From Forficula auricularia (lineage: Eukaryota > Arthropoda > Insecta > Dermaptera > Forficulidae): a DNA stretch of 64,000 bases. The stretch covers positions 8,882,769-8,946,768 of the forward strand of contig JALMQS010000187.1 in the NCBI GenBank assembly GCA_024734495.1, given 5' to 3'. How positions within the stretch are numbered: the stretch's first letter is position 1; every line of letters starts with the position of its first letter. The notes under the pieces are model-generated. The model had not been told where the DNA came from. It searched no databases and was given only the letters and a program-made list of their open reading frames with translations. Of the stretch, positions 11,166 to 22,935 are shown piece by piece. Made by a program: the position numbers and the translations under genes.

Positions 11166-11335
11166 AAAACTTATTATATTTTTGTGTCACTAAATTATTT
11201 TGATTTCGTAAATGAAATTAAAAAACTTGCCTGTTTGATGAAGAAAGAGCAAATGGATTAATACCATAGCGGTGATAACAAATGGAAGAATAAATTGAAT
11301 TGTGAAAAATCGTGTGAGGGTTGCAATGTCTACAG

Positions 11336-11649
11336 CAGTGTTCCGCAAAGTGTGTGCCGTGACACACTGGTGTAGCCTGGTCATTAGATGGTGTGTCGCG
11401 GAAAAATATCAGGTTTTATTAAGATAATGCACCTACACATAGCTGAGAGTTATGCGAGCAGCCTTATTAACGATTCCTCCAAATTTTGATCGCCTATGCT
11501 CATTTAAGCAGGCTCACATTTCTCATTAGACATCTTTTCCTATTATATTGATTGTAATAATAAATAAATATTGTTTTTTCTTTGTTGAACCTCTAAAATT
11601 TCTTGTTTTTGTAGGTGTACCTTGAACATAAAAAGTTTGCGGAACACTG
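11336..11649. mobile_element. hAT-type MITE, 314 bp
   Basis: Terminal inverted repeats CAGTGTTCCGCAAA occur at both ends. The flanks GTCTACAG (11328-11335) and GTCTATAG (11650-11657) are an 8-bp target duplication with one mismatch, which is diagnostic of hAT. The interior is non-coding. Confidence 0.8.
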
Positions 11650-14050
11650 GTCTATAGGAACCCCCCTCAAATTCACTCAACGATTCTAGTTCCCAAATAA
11701 GGGATTGGATATTTGATTGTACAAATATTTTTCTTCTAAGCTAAAATTTTCCGAATTTTCGGTTCTTATAATATCTATAACCATTTCAAGTTTTGATAAA
11801 TGCAAGAAGTGAGAGACCAGTGATTTTGAATCCAGATAATGAAAAATTCCCTTGAATTAAGGTTCCTTTGTGACATCATCTGTAGAAAGAAATGTTAGGT
11901 CAACCACGAGCAGACCAAAATGAGAGGGAGAAGGATATATCCGACACAAGAGCTCAGACGAAAAAATCAACTCTTTCAGATGAATATCTTAGCTAACCAC
12001 GTCAGCAATAGCGATTTTTTTAAGTTAGGAATTCTAAAACGATCCAACCCACAAGTGTGATAAACCATTGGTTATAATCAAAGAGTGGATTTAGATTTAA
12101 AATATAATCAATTAATATCGAACACCCTTTGAGAGAAAATCGAATATTGCCATATGAAAAAATTTCAAATGATAAATGCTTTTAATTTTCATATCAACGA
12201 TAAAAATCTTTTTTTGTTGGAAATCATTTTAAATCCTTGAAAATACATTCTGTAATGAAAATTCATCCCTCATTGGAACACTTTTTATTTTAAATTAAAA
12301 AAAGTGAATTTTTAATTTTAATCTGTTATTTTCTAGCCAAAAATTAATGATTTAATTAAATTAAATTGATTAGTATTGACGAACGGATGAAAGCGAATGG
12401 AAGTGGTTGTGTCAAAGGACTGCTTACTCTATAATTATAATGATGATTAAAATGGGTTAAAGGGATGGGAAAGCTGCAATGGTGAATTTATATTACGGAT
12501 ATTTTTAATGAAAAAACATAAATATTTAAATATTTTTTATTCCCTTTTTAAAATTTCTTTCAGAATGTTAAAAAAATTATGGATTTTATGAAAACGAGGC
12601 TTTTTCCTCTACCTATTTTTGGGATCGGAGCACTGGTTTGTAATTTGGAGGCCTGTCGGGATCGAAAGGACGGCACTACTGGATGTCTTTGTGGCTAACT
12701 TGCTTGATTTAAAAGATAAGACATGTTCTATTTTTCGGCTTGGTCCTGGGATGCTTTTGAGTGGGAGCAAGCAGTCAAAAAATTATTAAAACAAACCTCG
12801 AATGCAGCAGCCTTTAGTTAAGACCCAAAAGCCACATAAGGATGCATGAGGGAGCGGCTTTACTCGGCCGAATATCCAATTGAGAAATTGTTTGGATATA
12901 TTCTATTGCACTTCGACACATTAAATACAAGACATTTTTCTTTATTTTATCAAATATACGTAGTGAAAAATTATTATTACTTATTTTTTTTCTTCATAAA
13001 ATAAAATGATTAAACGTATACAATATGCTGTGTAGATACTCAATATATTACTCTGTTCCTTATTTAATAGAAGTAGATTTTTTATGACTGCTAAATTCGA
13101 ATATTTTGGCATATAAACAAAATCAATTGATATGAAGGGTCATGGGGAAAAAGTTTTTTTTTTTTTTTTAGTTTTTTTTTATTTTAAACTGATAATCTGT
13201 TGGTCTATGTATGATGGATAGTTTCATTCCCATTAAATGAAATGTGAAAAAAAAACACTGATTTCATACTAAAAACCTAGTTTCTATAATTCTGATAAGG
13301 GGGAAGAGTAGCTTAAGTCCACTTTAAATTTTGTTTTATGCCAAATTAAAAATATGAATACGTCGTTTTCCCCCCTGACCCAAAGTAAGGTGTGAGCACA
13401 AAATAGAAAAACAGCTTAATTCAAGCAAAACGTTTCTCGGATAGTAATATTTCTCTAAAGTTCGACCATTTCATAATTTAAGACCAAAAGTATTTTAAAA
13501 ATATTGAAATGTCTCTACGTTCATCGTGTAGAAGTTAAAATTTTCCTCATTAATTCCTCACGTAGGAGGTGAATTTATCCCTTCTTCTTTTACTTAATAT
13601 GGCTGATCCAATCCTCTCTCCGCATTTCCTGGATTAGTTGCCTCATGAAGTATGGATTTTCTAAAAAGTACAATTCACTATCCATTTTACCCAACGAAAA
13701 TTTTAAGGCAGTTCACTTGCGACTGTAAGACCCTTTGCACGGGTAAAATTCAGCTTCGTTGTTCGATTTTTAAATCGGAGGAAAGGTCACTCATTAATAT
13801 GGTTCCAATGGATGCCCAACATAAATCAATAACGAAACCCCTAATTCTAGAGGTATATATGTAGTATAGCCTGAAATTACATCTTCTTTTCACGATAAAA
13901 GGGTCGACCCCGGACTACAGATGTATCTTTTTAGTGTAACCTAAAATCTTCTTGTACTAATATCACTATAAACATGAAAATAAAATATAGATAAGTATAT
14001 AGTTGATGCTGAGATTGATAGTTTCGATCAAGGATTTTACTTCGCGAAAC
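11650..14050. other. no recognised gene or element
   Basis: AT-rich with long A and T runs. A moderately GC-richer 250-bp patch at 12600-12860 and a 71-codon open frame at 13652-13864 were examined. Neither shows a domain, splice context or repeat match. Confidence 0.4.
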
Positions 14051-14256
14051 CAGTGGTTCTCTAACTTTTGAAGACTCACTTGAAGTCCTAAGAAAAATCG
14101 TTGACCCATTTTACACAAAATGCTAATAAATATACATATAACTAAAAAATCATTTTAATAATTACCCTACACATATTTGTCATTTCCTAGGGGGCACCAC
14201 TTAGGAATGTCACCGGGTACAGTGGTGCGCCTGGACACACTCTTTGAGAACCACTG
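14051..14256. mobile_element. hAT-type MITE, 206 bp
   Basis: The ends are CAGTGGTTCTCTAACTTTTG on the left and the complement of CAGTGGTTCTCAAAGAGTGT on the right, the classical hAT CAGTGGTTCTCAA class. No 8-bp duplication is recognisable, so the copy is old or its flanks are altered. Confidence 0.65.
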
Positions 14257-15302
14257 TAATAGACAACCAAAGTTATTTTTTCGAGTGCACGAATAAATAA
14301 TCAATTATCACCCTATTTTACGCATTTTTAAACATACCTAAGTAAACAAAAGTTCGAAAATCAATATTCACATTAAATATCTGAGTCCTTTTATATTTAA
14401 AGAACTACCTGTTTAAATTATATGTTGTTTTCTTTTAGAATGAAATGTTTATTAAAAATCAATATATCCTTCTAGTTTTCTCTCTTGTTTATTCGAATAA
14501 ACATGAAGTATAACTAAAAATACCTCTCCATTTGATTCGTAGACAAGTTATCTCTCCCTTCAAATGATATATCGATAGAACTAAATCTTCTATTAAGTTA
14601 AAGTTTCAAGTTAATAGAAAAACCGATTTTGCAAGTTAAATTTGAATACGTGGCCGTTTGTTTTGAGGGAGAGAAATCGAATTCTCTTCTTTCTTGATAT
14701 ATAAGTAAACAGAGAGATTTATATGTAATAAAAAGGTGAAATGGTTTTTCTATTTTTCTTCGCTCCACCCACGCGCTACACGACTTTTTAATATGAAAAT
14801 AAAATAAAGAAATATAATTTTATAGCTGTTTTTACTTTTTTGTTTTAAAAATATTAGAAATGAATTGGTCAGGAAAAAATAATAAAATATTTTTATTAAT
14901 TTTCATATAAAAGTGGGGAAGAAAAAAAACGTTTTTCAGTTCATATCGAGAGTATATGGATAGGGTAGCAACTCATTCGTTTCTTCTCTTTCCAATGAGA
15001 TAAATTGTTAATGGAAATGGAAACTGAATAATTAGAAATTTATTGAACAAAGCAAATCGTATAGACGGGGAAGAGGTGCAATTTTGGTTGTCTAGTTTCC
15101 AGGCGGGGAATATTTAAATATCATTTCTTTGTTGTTACATTTATTATTCTATCGATAATATTTATTATTATTACACGCTTTATATTAGCTTCGCCCGTAT
15201 GTAAGAATTTATCTATCAATGTGACTTTTGTTCTGTTAAATTCCGCAAACTTTTCTCTATCAAAATAATTAAGATTAAAAAGTATAAAAAAAATTATAGT
15301 TT
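14257..15302. other. no recognised feature
   Basis: AT-rich sequence without open frames above about 60 codons and without repeats I could match elsewhere in the window. Confidence 0.4.
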
Positions 15303-15502
15303 AAAAAACTAAAAAACACGCTTTTGTCAGTAATTCACTAAAACGTACAAAATAATGTAATAAACATAAAGTCAAAAAGCGTGGAGAACTTTTTCAAAAT
15401 TAATTAAAAATACATGCACCACACTTTTTGACTTTATGTTTATTACATTATTTTGTACGTTTAGAGCATTACTGACAAAAGCGTGTTTTTTCAGTTTTTT
15501 TA
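15303..15502. mobile_element. palindromic MITE-like hairpin
   Basis: Arms 15310-15385 and 15417-15497 are near-perfect reverse complements (ACACGCTTTTGTCAGTAAT, CATAAAGTC-AAAAAGCGTGG and complements) around a loop of about 30 bp. A minus-strand frame at 15372-15584 overlaps it and is incidental. Confidence 0.75.
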
Positions 15503-15529
15503 GACCACAATTTATTTTATTAAGCTGAA

Positions 15530-15890
15530 TTTTTTTTTTTTTTAATGATATTGATCTGAGAAGGAGATACACCAGAAGGTGCATCCCCTAAAGGCCTGTA
15601 TGAGATGGCCCCTCTATCGTGAAAAGATCAGAGTAGAAGGAAAGAAGCCGGGATCACGGGCCAAATCTAAGAAAGTCAGATACAATCCAATATCCAATTT
15701 ACTAAGTTTTTAGGGGCTTCGAGCAGTGGTAAATTCTCCACGCGATAAATTAGTTTAAATTTATCTCCCACTTAATTTTTATTACCAGACCCTATACTTA
15801 CAGAAAAAATGTCTGGGTATAGCCGGGAATCGAACCCGAGACCTCCCAGTTGCCAGCCAGAGATGCTGACCATTATACCAGGGAGGCGGC
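15530..15890 (-). mobile_element. tRNA-derived SINE with LINE-shared 3' tail
   Basis: Read on the minus strand, the element opens with a tRNA-like head. The A-box region is TGGTATAATGGTCAGCA (15864-15880) and the B box is GGTTCGATTCC (15827-15837). A unique body follows, and then a tail (15543-15626) ending in an A-run. The tail matches the 3' UTR of the minus-strand LINE at 51541-51620 over about 80 nt, including TTTTCACGAT, GGCCTTTAGGGG and TGCACCTT-TGGTGTA. Established biology is that many SINEs borrow the 3' end recognised by a partner LINE reverse transcriptase. The head looks Glu/Asp-type, but the fold is not good enough to call a functional tRNA. Confidence 0.85.
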
Positions 15891-15939
15891 AAACTATATG
15901 GACCAATTTTTAATAATAATCAAAATTGAAAAAAATAAC

Positions 15940-16500
15940 TTAAAACTTTTTCAAGGCTCATAATGCTCTCAGTAAATTTTGATCTGATCAAAAACATAAA
16001 TGTGAAAAAAAGGCCAAGTTCGGTATAATCGACTTCGCCGACAAGAGTTGAGATCTTAACGGGTACCAAGTTTCATAGCAGTTTCTTAAATCATAGCTAT
16101 AGGAATGTAAAACTTTCTTCAATTGATTTAAAAGAAAAATTTGTTACGTTCTTTGATATTGAATTTATAAATTTGCAAGTTGAGTGTGATGATATTTAAA
16201 ACAAGCTTAAAATTTAACTTTGCTATTTTTTCTATTTTATACTTCAAACAATTTAGTTGGATATAAAACTTGTCAAGTTATAAATTCAATATCAAAGAAT
16301 GTAACAAATTTTATTTTAAATCAATTGAGGAACGTTGCTCATTTCTATAGCTATGATTTAAGCAACTGCTATGGTACCCATTTAGATCTCAACTCTTTTA
16401 TCGGCGAAACCGACAATCTCGAACGTCGTTTGTACCGAACTTGACCCCTTTTTCACATTTTTGTTTTTGATCAGTTATCATTAATTTTTGAAAAGTTGTA
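15940..16500. mobile_element. large foldback element, arms about 190 bp
   Basis: The left arm (15984-16178) and right arm (16285-16476) are imperfect reverse complements, sharing TGATCAAAAACA, GACCAAGTTCGGTA-like, AGTTGAGATC, AATCATAGCTATAG and TTTGATATTGAATTTAT blocks. The open frame 16220-16444 lies in the right arm and is incidental. Arm divergence suggests an older insertion than the palindrome at 5705-6084. No target duplication was identified. Confidence 0.75.
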
Positions 16501-16560
16501 TCATTTTATTAATCTAAATAAATATGTACATATAAGTTAAATTTCACCTCTTCATTTTAT

Positions 16561-16960
16561 GTCATGAAGAAAGGAAAGCTTCGGTTTTTCGATTTCACCC
16601 TTTATTAATGTGTCAAGCTCTATCAGTATGCCAAATGTCAGCATTCTAGGGTCATTCTATTTCCACTATATGTTAATTAAGCCTATAAATTTCAACCCTT
16701 AATTTAAGGCCTCGAAGAAGGGAAAGTTTCGGTTTTTCAATTTCCTCCTTTATTTATATGCCAAGCTCTACCAGTATGCCAAATTTAAGCTTTCTAGCTT
16801 GATTGTATTTTCACTATATGTTAATTAAGCCTATAAATTTAACCCCTTTATTTTAGGTCCTGAAGAAGGGAAAGTTTCACTTTTTCGATTTTTTCCTTTA
16901 ATTGTAGCCAAAACTCTACAAGTATGCCTAATTTCAGCATTCTAAGATCAGCGGAAGTAC
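16561..16960. repeat. 148-bp tandem repeat, 2.7 diverged copies
   Basis: Units start at 16561, 16709 and 16857, an exact 148-bp period. Shared blocks are GAAGAA-GGAAAG, TCGGTTTTTC, AGCTCTA-CAGTATGCC and CACTATATGTTAATTAAGCC. Copies differ by about 10-20%, so the array is not recent. The third unit fades out near 16960. Confidence 0.85.
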
Positions 16961-17189
16961 TCTAGGTTTTTGATATGTGAATCAGCGAGTACGAGTTTTT
17001 AACACATGGCACTTTTCAGACCTTAATAACTCAAGAACTATGATAGGTTTATACATGAAATTTGGGATTCTAGATGTTCGAGTGGGCCTTATTAGACACG
17101 CTAAATTTCAAGTGTCTAGGTCTAATAGTTTTTGAGTTATGGAGGGGGTCAAAAGTAGCTCATAATGGTATGTATAAATATACACATAG

Positions 17190-18596
17190 CCGGTGCGTCG
17201 CCCGTTCTTTTCCGAACTTGGCTGACACTCTTCCGTGTGTCTTGATATTAGCTAAGGTCATTAGCTATTACAACCTGACCAGTTCAAGAGCTTTCCTTAT
17301 AGTTTATAAATAATCAATTTTTTCTGCATTATTCAACATGTTGTTTTAAAGATAGAAATTCCCAAATCCAACCACTTCTTTGTATTTTAAATACACATAT
17401 TTTGACATCAAAACGAGGTTTCAATAAAATTCTGTTTTTCAGATAGAGTGGTTAACAAAATTCAAACACTCTTTCAGATAGGCAGAAAACAATTATGTGA
17501 AAAACTGGTTTTTCTCAACGTATCAAATATTTCTAGACATATCTAAATAAGAAAAATTTTTGTTCATTTCCGTTCGCATTCAGTAACAATAATATATCAC
17601 AAGCTTACAGTGGAGAATTTAAGTTCGACAGCAGCCTAAGTTCCGTCCGATATAGCGCCATTTTTGCTTTATAGTAGGTAGTAATTATTATAATCAAACA
17701 TCTAATCGTGTCTGAAGACAATCCTATATTATTTGCATTATCATAAGAGTGACCACGACAGTTCATTATGTCAAGACTATTTGTTTACCTTATCATACAG
17801 GTTATGGTCAAGTATTGTAATAATCCTACATGAAAAAAGTGTTGTTGTTTATTTGCTTCGTTTTTTCGAAATATCTCAAAAACGGTTGAAACTATATTGA
17901 TTAAAAAATTGCACATGGTTTCTACAAAAAGCCCTACTGAGTAGACACCTAAAAAATTATATTTTTCGAGATATTAATTGTTTTGTCAAAATGTGTGTTA
18001 GTACGTTCGTTACCAAATTGTGTGTACTCTCTAGCTCAAACTAAAAAAAAAAAATTGAAATACCTATACTATAAAATGATCCTATAATAATAAAGAAAGT
18101 CATTGTATTTTAGGGGGTCAATATTGGGGAAGGGGTTAAAAACTACTTTTTTCTTAACATCCTATTCTCTAAGAAATTAATTATTTGAACTTATGATTCG
18201 TTTTACAATAAACTATCTATTCAAACCATAAAATCTTAAACACTCAATTAGAATACCCTGTATTTATTACAAGATGGAGGTTCACTTGGTTGAAGTAATT
18301 CGAATGGTCCATTTCGTTCTTGAGATAAAACATGTAAAAATATATTAGCTATAATAACTCCAAAAGAGAAAGAAAAAATATGAATTACAAGACGCTTAAA
18401 GCGTGGATTAATTATTCGACATATTAATTAAAATGGATTAAAAAAAAGATATTTTTGGTTCAATACTATCTAATAATAATAATTAGATAAATAATTGATA
18501 TCTTAAAGTTCATGTTGAATTTATTTTCATTTATCTTTTACTGATAATATTTTCTTTCTTTTAAATAAAAATATTATTTTATATTTTCTGTTTTAG
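17190..18596. other. no gene; contains interspersed repeat shared with 19.3 kb and 46.9 kb
   Basis: The segment 17860-18130 aligns with 19345-19750. Both contain ATCTCAAAAACGG or similar, AAAATTATATTTT-AGATATTAAT, a TTAGTACGTT-TTACCAAAT block, TTGTGTACTCT-like sequence and, near the end, a TCATTATATTTT-GGGG segment. A shorter piece recurs at about 46880-46940. Otherwise nothing is recognised. Confidence 0.45.
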
Positions 18597-18715
18597 AGAA
18601 TCGAGTCCACCTGGAGAAATGCATTCAAAGATAATCGGAATGAAAAACGGTATTTTAATCATTTGAGTGGCGAAAATCGACCAGGGCAGACACCGCGGCC
18701 ATTCTTCCTTCCAAG
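18597..18715 (+). CDS. candidate internal coding exon, product unknown
   Basis: This 119-bp segment has strong splice signals. A T-rich tract ending TTTTCTGTTTTAG (AG at 18595-18596) precedes it and the canonical donor CCAAG|GTAAGA (GT at 18716-18717) follows. One frame is fully open (39 codons plus 2 nt). The other two contain stops. The peptide begins RIESTWRNAF and ends GQTPRPFFLP, is charged and non-repetitive, and the segment is far more GC-rich than its flanks. I do not recognise the family. It would be one small exon in an otherwise intronic landscape. No partner exon could be placed with confidence within the window. An alternative acceptor two bases on (18597-18598) would shift the phase. 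Confidence 0.4.
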
Positions 18716-18944
18716 GTAAGAGCAAATCGACTAAACTCTAATTAATTTTGATAGATCATTAATACATTAGTTTGTATAAATCATATTAATATTACGACAT
18801 CATATATACTCAATACAGCCAACTCTCAGCCTGAAAACTCTATCTTTTATCGAAAATAATTAAATAAAAAATTAAAGGCAAATCTTTTGGTTAATATATC
18901 AACAAACTTGCTACTTATTGTTCTTAATTTTAATGTATATATTA

Positions 18945-19171
18945 TCATCATCATCATCATCAGCCTGTCGAATGCGACAATCCACTGCTGAATATAGGCC
19001 TCTTCCATCAAATGGAAGGAGGTTGGCATTAAGTCACCACGCTTCCCAGACGGATTGGTGACTAGGAATCAGATTATAGCCGGTCAAATATCAATGCAAG
19101 GACTCGGACTCGAACCCGGGACTCCTGCTTAGAAGGCTAGTGTCTTTAAGCTCTCGGCTAATCCGATTCCC
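18945..19171 (-). mobile_element. tRNA-derived SINE with RTE-type (GAT)n tail
   Basis: On the minus strand the head has an A box (TTAGCCGAGAGC, 19150-19161) and a B box (GGTTCGAGTCC, 19106-19116). The 3' part reads GGCCTATATTCAGCAGTGGA and ends GGCTGATGATGATGATGATG, the well-known RTE-family 3' end with a trinucleotide tail. An 11-bp direct repeat TGTATATATTA flanks it (18934-18944 and 19172-19182). The copy appears complete, and its mobilisation was presumably by an RTE LINE. Confidence 0.9.
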
Positions 19172-19692
19172 TGTATATATTATATATACTTATATTCGTC
19201 ATATAATATTATTTGTATATTCTTTGGTACTCTCAGCGAAAATACCATTTTTCATTCATGTCTTCCTCTATTTCAATGTTCTAAGATTGTCCTAAAATTT
19301 AATTAAATTTCATCTGTGGATGTTATCATGAATTTTGTGTCTGGATTAATCTAAATATCTTAAAAACTGCTGAAACCATGGCGTTTTGGTCTACGAAAAA
19401 TCCCAAATGATGAGTAAACATCGAAAAAATTATATTTTACCAGATATTAATTATTTTTCTAAAATGTCTTTTAGTTACGTCAGTTAGTACGTTAGTATGT
19501 TACCAAATATTGTGTACGCTCTATATCAATAAATAGTGTCAATATTAAAACGAAATTGCAGTGCATTGAGATTAAGAGCTGATTAGATTTGAAATCGAAC
19601 CAACAATTTAGAGGCTGGGGCTGTTAAAAATGAAAATTATAAAATTTTCAAACTAAAAAACAAAACCAAGAAAAATAATTTACTGTAAAAGT

Positions 19693-20527
19693 GATCTATA
19701 TATAATAAAAAAAGAGACTCATTATATTTTTTGGGGGCCAGAATTGTGAGGGGGGGCTTCAAATCAACCAATACTTTGAAGCCAAGGTCGTTGACAATAG
19801 TGATCAAGTTGATATATTAATAAAATAAATATTCACAGATTGAACTAATCGAAAATTTCTATTAGTTAGCATTTGAATTGTTAAATTTTAATCAAGTTAG
19901 AGCATTTCGTACTGAGTTTACTAGACTTAAGGAATTAATTTTCTATACTCAATAAGCCAGAGAAACCAACAAACTCACTCAAGTTGGAACAAATTTACAA
20001 TTAGTAGGTAGAACTTAATTTCTATTCAAGAATTTCAAAACTCATCATTAAGGTTTTACTTACTATAGCTTTGGAAATCTCAATAACACAGGTTTGTTAA
20101 TTTTTCTGATCGTATGTTTAAATAAGTACAATTATTATACCCTATTATGTATCACTTTGTGATTATTTTCAAGATTCCATTTAAATTAATAAATGAAAAA
20201 AAAGAGAAAACTTTTTTAAGTCTTGGTATGTTCTTCCTAAATTTTGTTAATTTGGCAATTTTCTCGACTGCGAACTTCTTGAGCTAGAAAGCTGAAACTT
20301 AACAGAAAATTGCAGCTTATCAATAAAAACTTTTCTGAGAAATTTCAACTCATTTATTACAACCGTTTAAAACTTTCCATTTAACAATTTGATATCTCTG
20401 ATTTTTCAGAATTTTTCAACCGAAAATTCAGAAGCTAATATTACCTACTCAGTTATTTTTTAAAATCTAAAATTGCATAGCCTCCTGGACAGCAAGATGC
20501 CCACCGAAGCCGGGCTTCACAGCTGGT
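19693..20527 (-). mobile_element. dispersed repeat, CTAGCTG/TTCGGCGGGCATCTTGCT family (reverse copy)
   Basis: The terminus at 20470-20527, reversed, reads CAGCTGTGAAGCC then TTCGGTGGGCATCTTGCTG, matching 4535-4580. The other end is placed at the ATCTATATATAATA sequence at 19693, the mirror image of the TATAT-TATAGAT end of the copy at 35402. The interior was not compared base by base, so the extent is tentative. Confidence 0.35.
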
Positions 20528-20535
20528 ATTGAATA

Positions 20536-20778
20536 GAGTAGAGCGTCGATAATTCAGATTAATTGAGACCGGACCACTTGCTTAAACCGTTAATAATTAA
20601 CTTTTTGAGCAAATAAACAAAAGCATTAATTAATATGGACTTATAATGTATTTTAATGAAAGAATGTACATACATATATATTGTACAATATGTACATTCA
20701 ACTTTATTTTTCACCGGAATTGAATCCCGATTATCGACGGTCCAGATTTTTGACGTCCGGTTTATCGGCGCCCTACTG
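20536..20778. mobile_element. pogo/Tc1-type MITE, 243 bp, TA target site
   Basis: The left end GAGTAGAGCGTCGATAAT and the reverse complement of the right end CAGTAGGGCGCCGATAA are inverted copies, and TA flanks both (20534-20535, 20779-20780). CAGTAGA-C-TCGNTTATCCG-like ends are typical of pogo-related elements. A lone right end of similar type lies at 50690-50759. The right part of this MITE is repeated at 26042-26100 as the start of the second 5.3-kb copy. Confidence 0.7.
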
Positions 20779-21090
20779 TATTTGCATATTAAAATGTTTT
20801 GTTAATCAATATAATAGGATAAAATTGAAGAAGAATTAAATAAGTAATTTATTAAGGTAATTGTTAAAAACTGTCTACAATGCCCCTCATGCAACCCCTA
20901 CTATAATCTTTAGTGGCGTCAACTGCAGTTTTGTCAGAGATTTTCATATATGACCTAATTTATTTTCCATCTCTATGGTTAAACCAACTAGCCTGATAGG
21001 AAGTTGGCACTAGAATTTAGCTTCCGGGAGATGAGACCTTTTGACAAAGAATTAAAGATATCAAATAACTATCTTGATATATACTTTTGT

Positions 21091-21440
21091 GTGCCCTGCG
21101 GGTTGGCGTAGAATAGACCTGCACTACTCCCTGCTTGTCGTAAGAGGGACTCTTCAGCCTTGATTGGCTACCCATCTAGGGGTAACAACCCTAAACAAAT
21201 TAGGAGAGAAAACTTGACCCTCCTGCGACAGCTTCTGCGTTCTGGCTGACTCCAGACGTGTTGTTCCACTACCCTCTGGATCCCGTCAGTTCGAACGAGA
21301 GGGGGTATCGAAACTGGCTAGCCTTTACTTCCCTAAATAGAGCTAAGGCAGAGGTTTTTGTTTGGTAATGAGTCAACTTAGGAGCTGCACGGCGGCTCGC
21401 TCTTAAACGCTCTAAAATTGACCACCAGGACAAAAAATGC
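21091..21440 (+). repeat. non-LTR/SINE-like core with CCTGC-TGTCGTAAGAGG motif
   Basis: Contains GTGCCCTGCGGGTTGGCG, then CCCTGCTTGTCGTAAGAGG. I recall this motif from the 5' parts of non-LTR elements in many arthropods, but could not search it. A second copy lies at 26415-26757. It is more GC-rich than its surroundings and non-coding. Confidence 0.45.
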
Positions 21441-21452
21441 CATTATATTATA

Positions 21453-21894
21453 CAGGGTGTTTCAGGACGAATAGTAAATATTTTAGGAGGTGGTAGTATA
21501 GACGAATTGCAATAAAAAATGCCATATAACATGTGTTCAATTTTTATTGAGTACAGAGATACAGCTCTTAGTATATAACCCAATATCGGTATACTCAGCA
21601 TATACGTCTGGAATGTTTACACGTTACAGTACAGTAGACTTGGCCAACAAATCACAATGAAAACTTCAATATAAACTAAAGCACAACTTCACAACTTGAA
21701 CATCAACACTCTACTGCTGACGATAAATATGCCCATAGCAACCGGTGTACCAAGACACGAAACGAAAATGCATTGAACTCAGCTGTATCTCTGTACTCAA
21801 TAAAAATTGGACACATGTTATATGGCATTTTTTATTGCAATTCGTCTAAGCTACCACCTCCTAAAATATTTACTATTCCTCCTGAAACACCCTG
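21453..21894. mobile_element. MITE with CAGGGTGTTTCAGGA termini, 442 bp
   Basis: Long inverted repeats of about 110 bp begin CAGGGTGTTTCAGGACGAAT and contain GCAATAAAAAATGCCATATA. TATA flanks both ends (21449-21452, 21895-21898). A copy is at 26772-27206. A different family with the same first bases (CAGGGTGTCCCGTATCA) is at 57574-57851. TA/TATA targeting suggests a Tc1/mariner-related element. It is non-coding. Confidence 0.8.
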
Positions 21895-22374
21895 TATATA
21901 CATTTGTCATAGACTTTTTAAATTTCTTTTGTAAATCGATTTTTGACTGGTGAATTAACTAATTTTTTCGGGATCGGAGTTTTGTTTATCTCTTTGCCTC
22001 ACTTTCAAATTAAATATTTTATTTAAATTTAAATGAATTTGGGACTAGGAAAATGTTTCCAATTATTAAAAAACACTTCATTCTTATAAAATTGCCTTCG
22101 ATCAAATAAATCTAATTCCATTTGCAAAACCATTCTTTAACTTCGAACAAAATAAATAAATAAATTAAATATAGTTCTAATTTAAATAAAGACTAATGGA
22201 ACGAAGATTAGCTCGAGGTCATCAGACTTATAAATTGATTAATTAGATTTAAAGTCTTTGTACGTGACTCTATTGTAAATATAAGCTTCAATTGTAATTT
22301 ATTTATTTGTCTGAATTTATTAAAGGAATCGAGCGGTTCTCGGCCGGGTCCATCCAATTTTGATTTAACAATAC

Positions 22375-22935
22375 ACAGATGAATGCTTTTAGAGATTCTA
22401 ATCCAAGGCGGCCCAGCACTGCAATGAGTGAGGACCAACATAAAATCATAAACTTATTAAAAAAACATTGAGATTTATATGTAGAGATATATTTGTTCCC
22501 TTTTTTGAAATATGAATGGGAACATTTATACAATGCGTGAAGTTTTTTTCAAGAATAAAATTCACTAAAATCAAAATTGTAAGCTCAACTACATATTAAA
22601 TAAAAAAAACTAATGAAGTTTCGAATATTTAAAAATTCTTCTTTTCATATTTTCATTTTCGAATATATTTACCTATTATTTCAGTAATTTATTTGCTAAG
22701 ACACTAAGTCTATAGTTATATCATTCTACTACAAGAAGACAAGGAATTGGGATTTTCTAGAACAATCACAATTAATTATAATTTCTCCTCTGGACTAAAA
22801 CTTGTCAGGACTTGTCTTTTATATCTTTGCACGTTCTTACATGTCAATAGATAATGGATGGTCAAGGATTATTATATCCGTGACCCTTTTAAAAAATTAA
22901 TGATCATTCTTCATATCCTTCTTTAATCCAATCCG
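22375..22935. repeat. hAT-associated repeat (copy of 37240-37800), inside 5.3-kb copy 1
   Basis: Shares CGGCCCAGCACTGCAAT, ACCAACATAAAATCATAAAC, ATTGAGATTTATATGTA and the later GGACTTGTCTTTTA block with 37260-37740. The minus-strand frames that overlap it (22208-22533) recur in both 5.3-kb copies and are repeat-derived. Confidence 0.55.

Noticed and set aside
15817..15890. A tRNA gene on the minus strand
   Set aside because: It has A and B boxes but poor acceptor pairing and continues into a SINE body with a LINE-type tail.
22208..22533. Minus-strand frames recurring at 27612-27830 and 37108-37510
   Set aside because: Recurrence is due to a repeat copied in all three places; no protein features.
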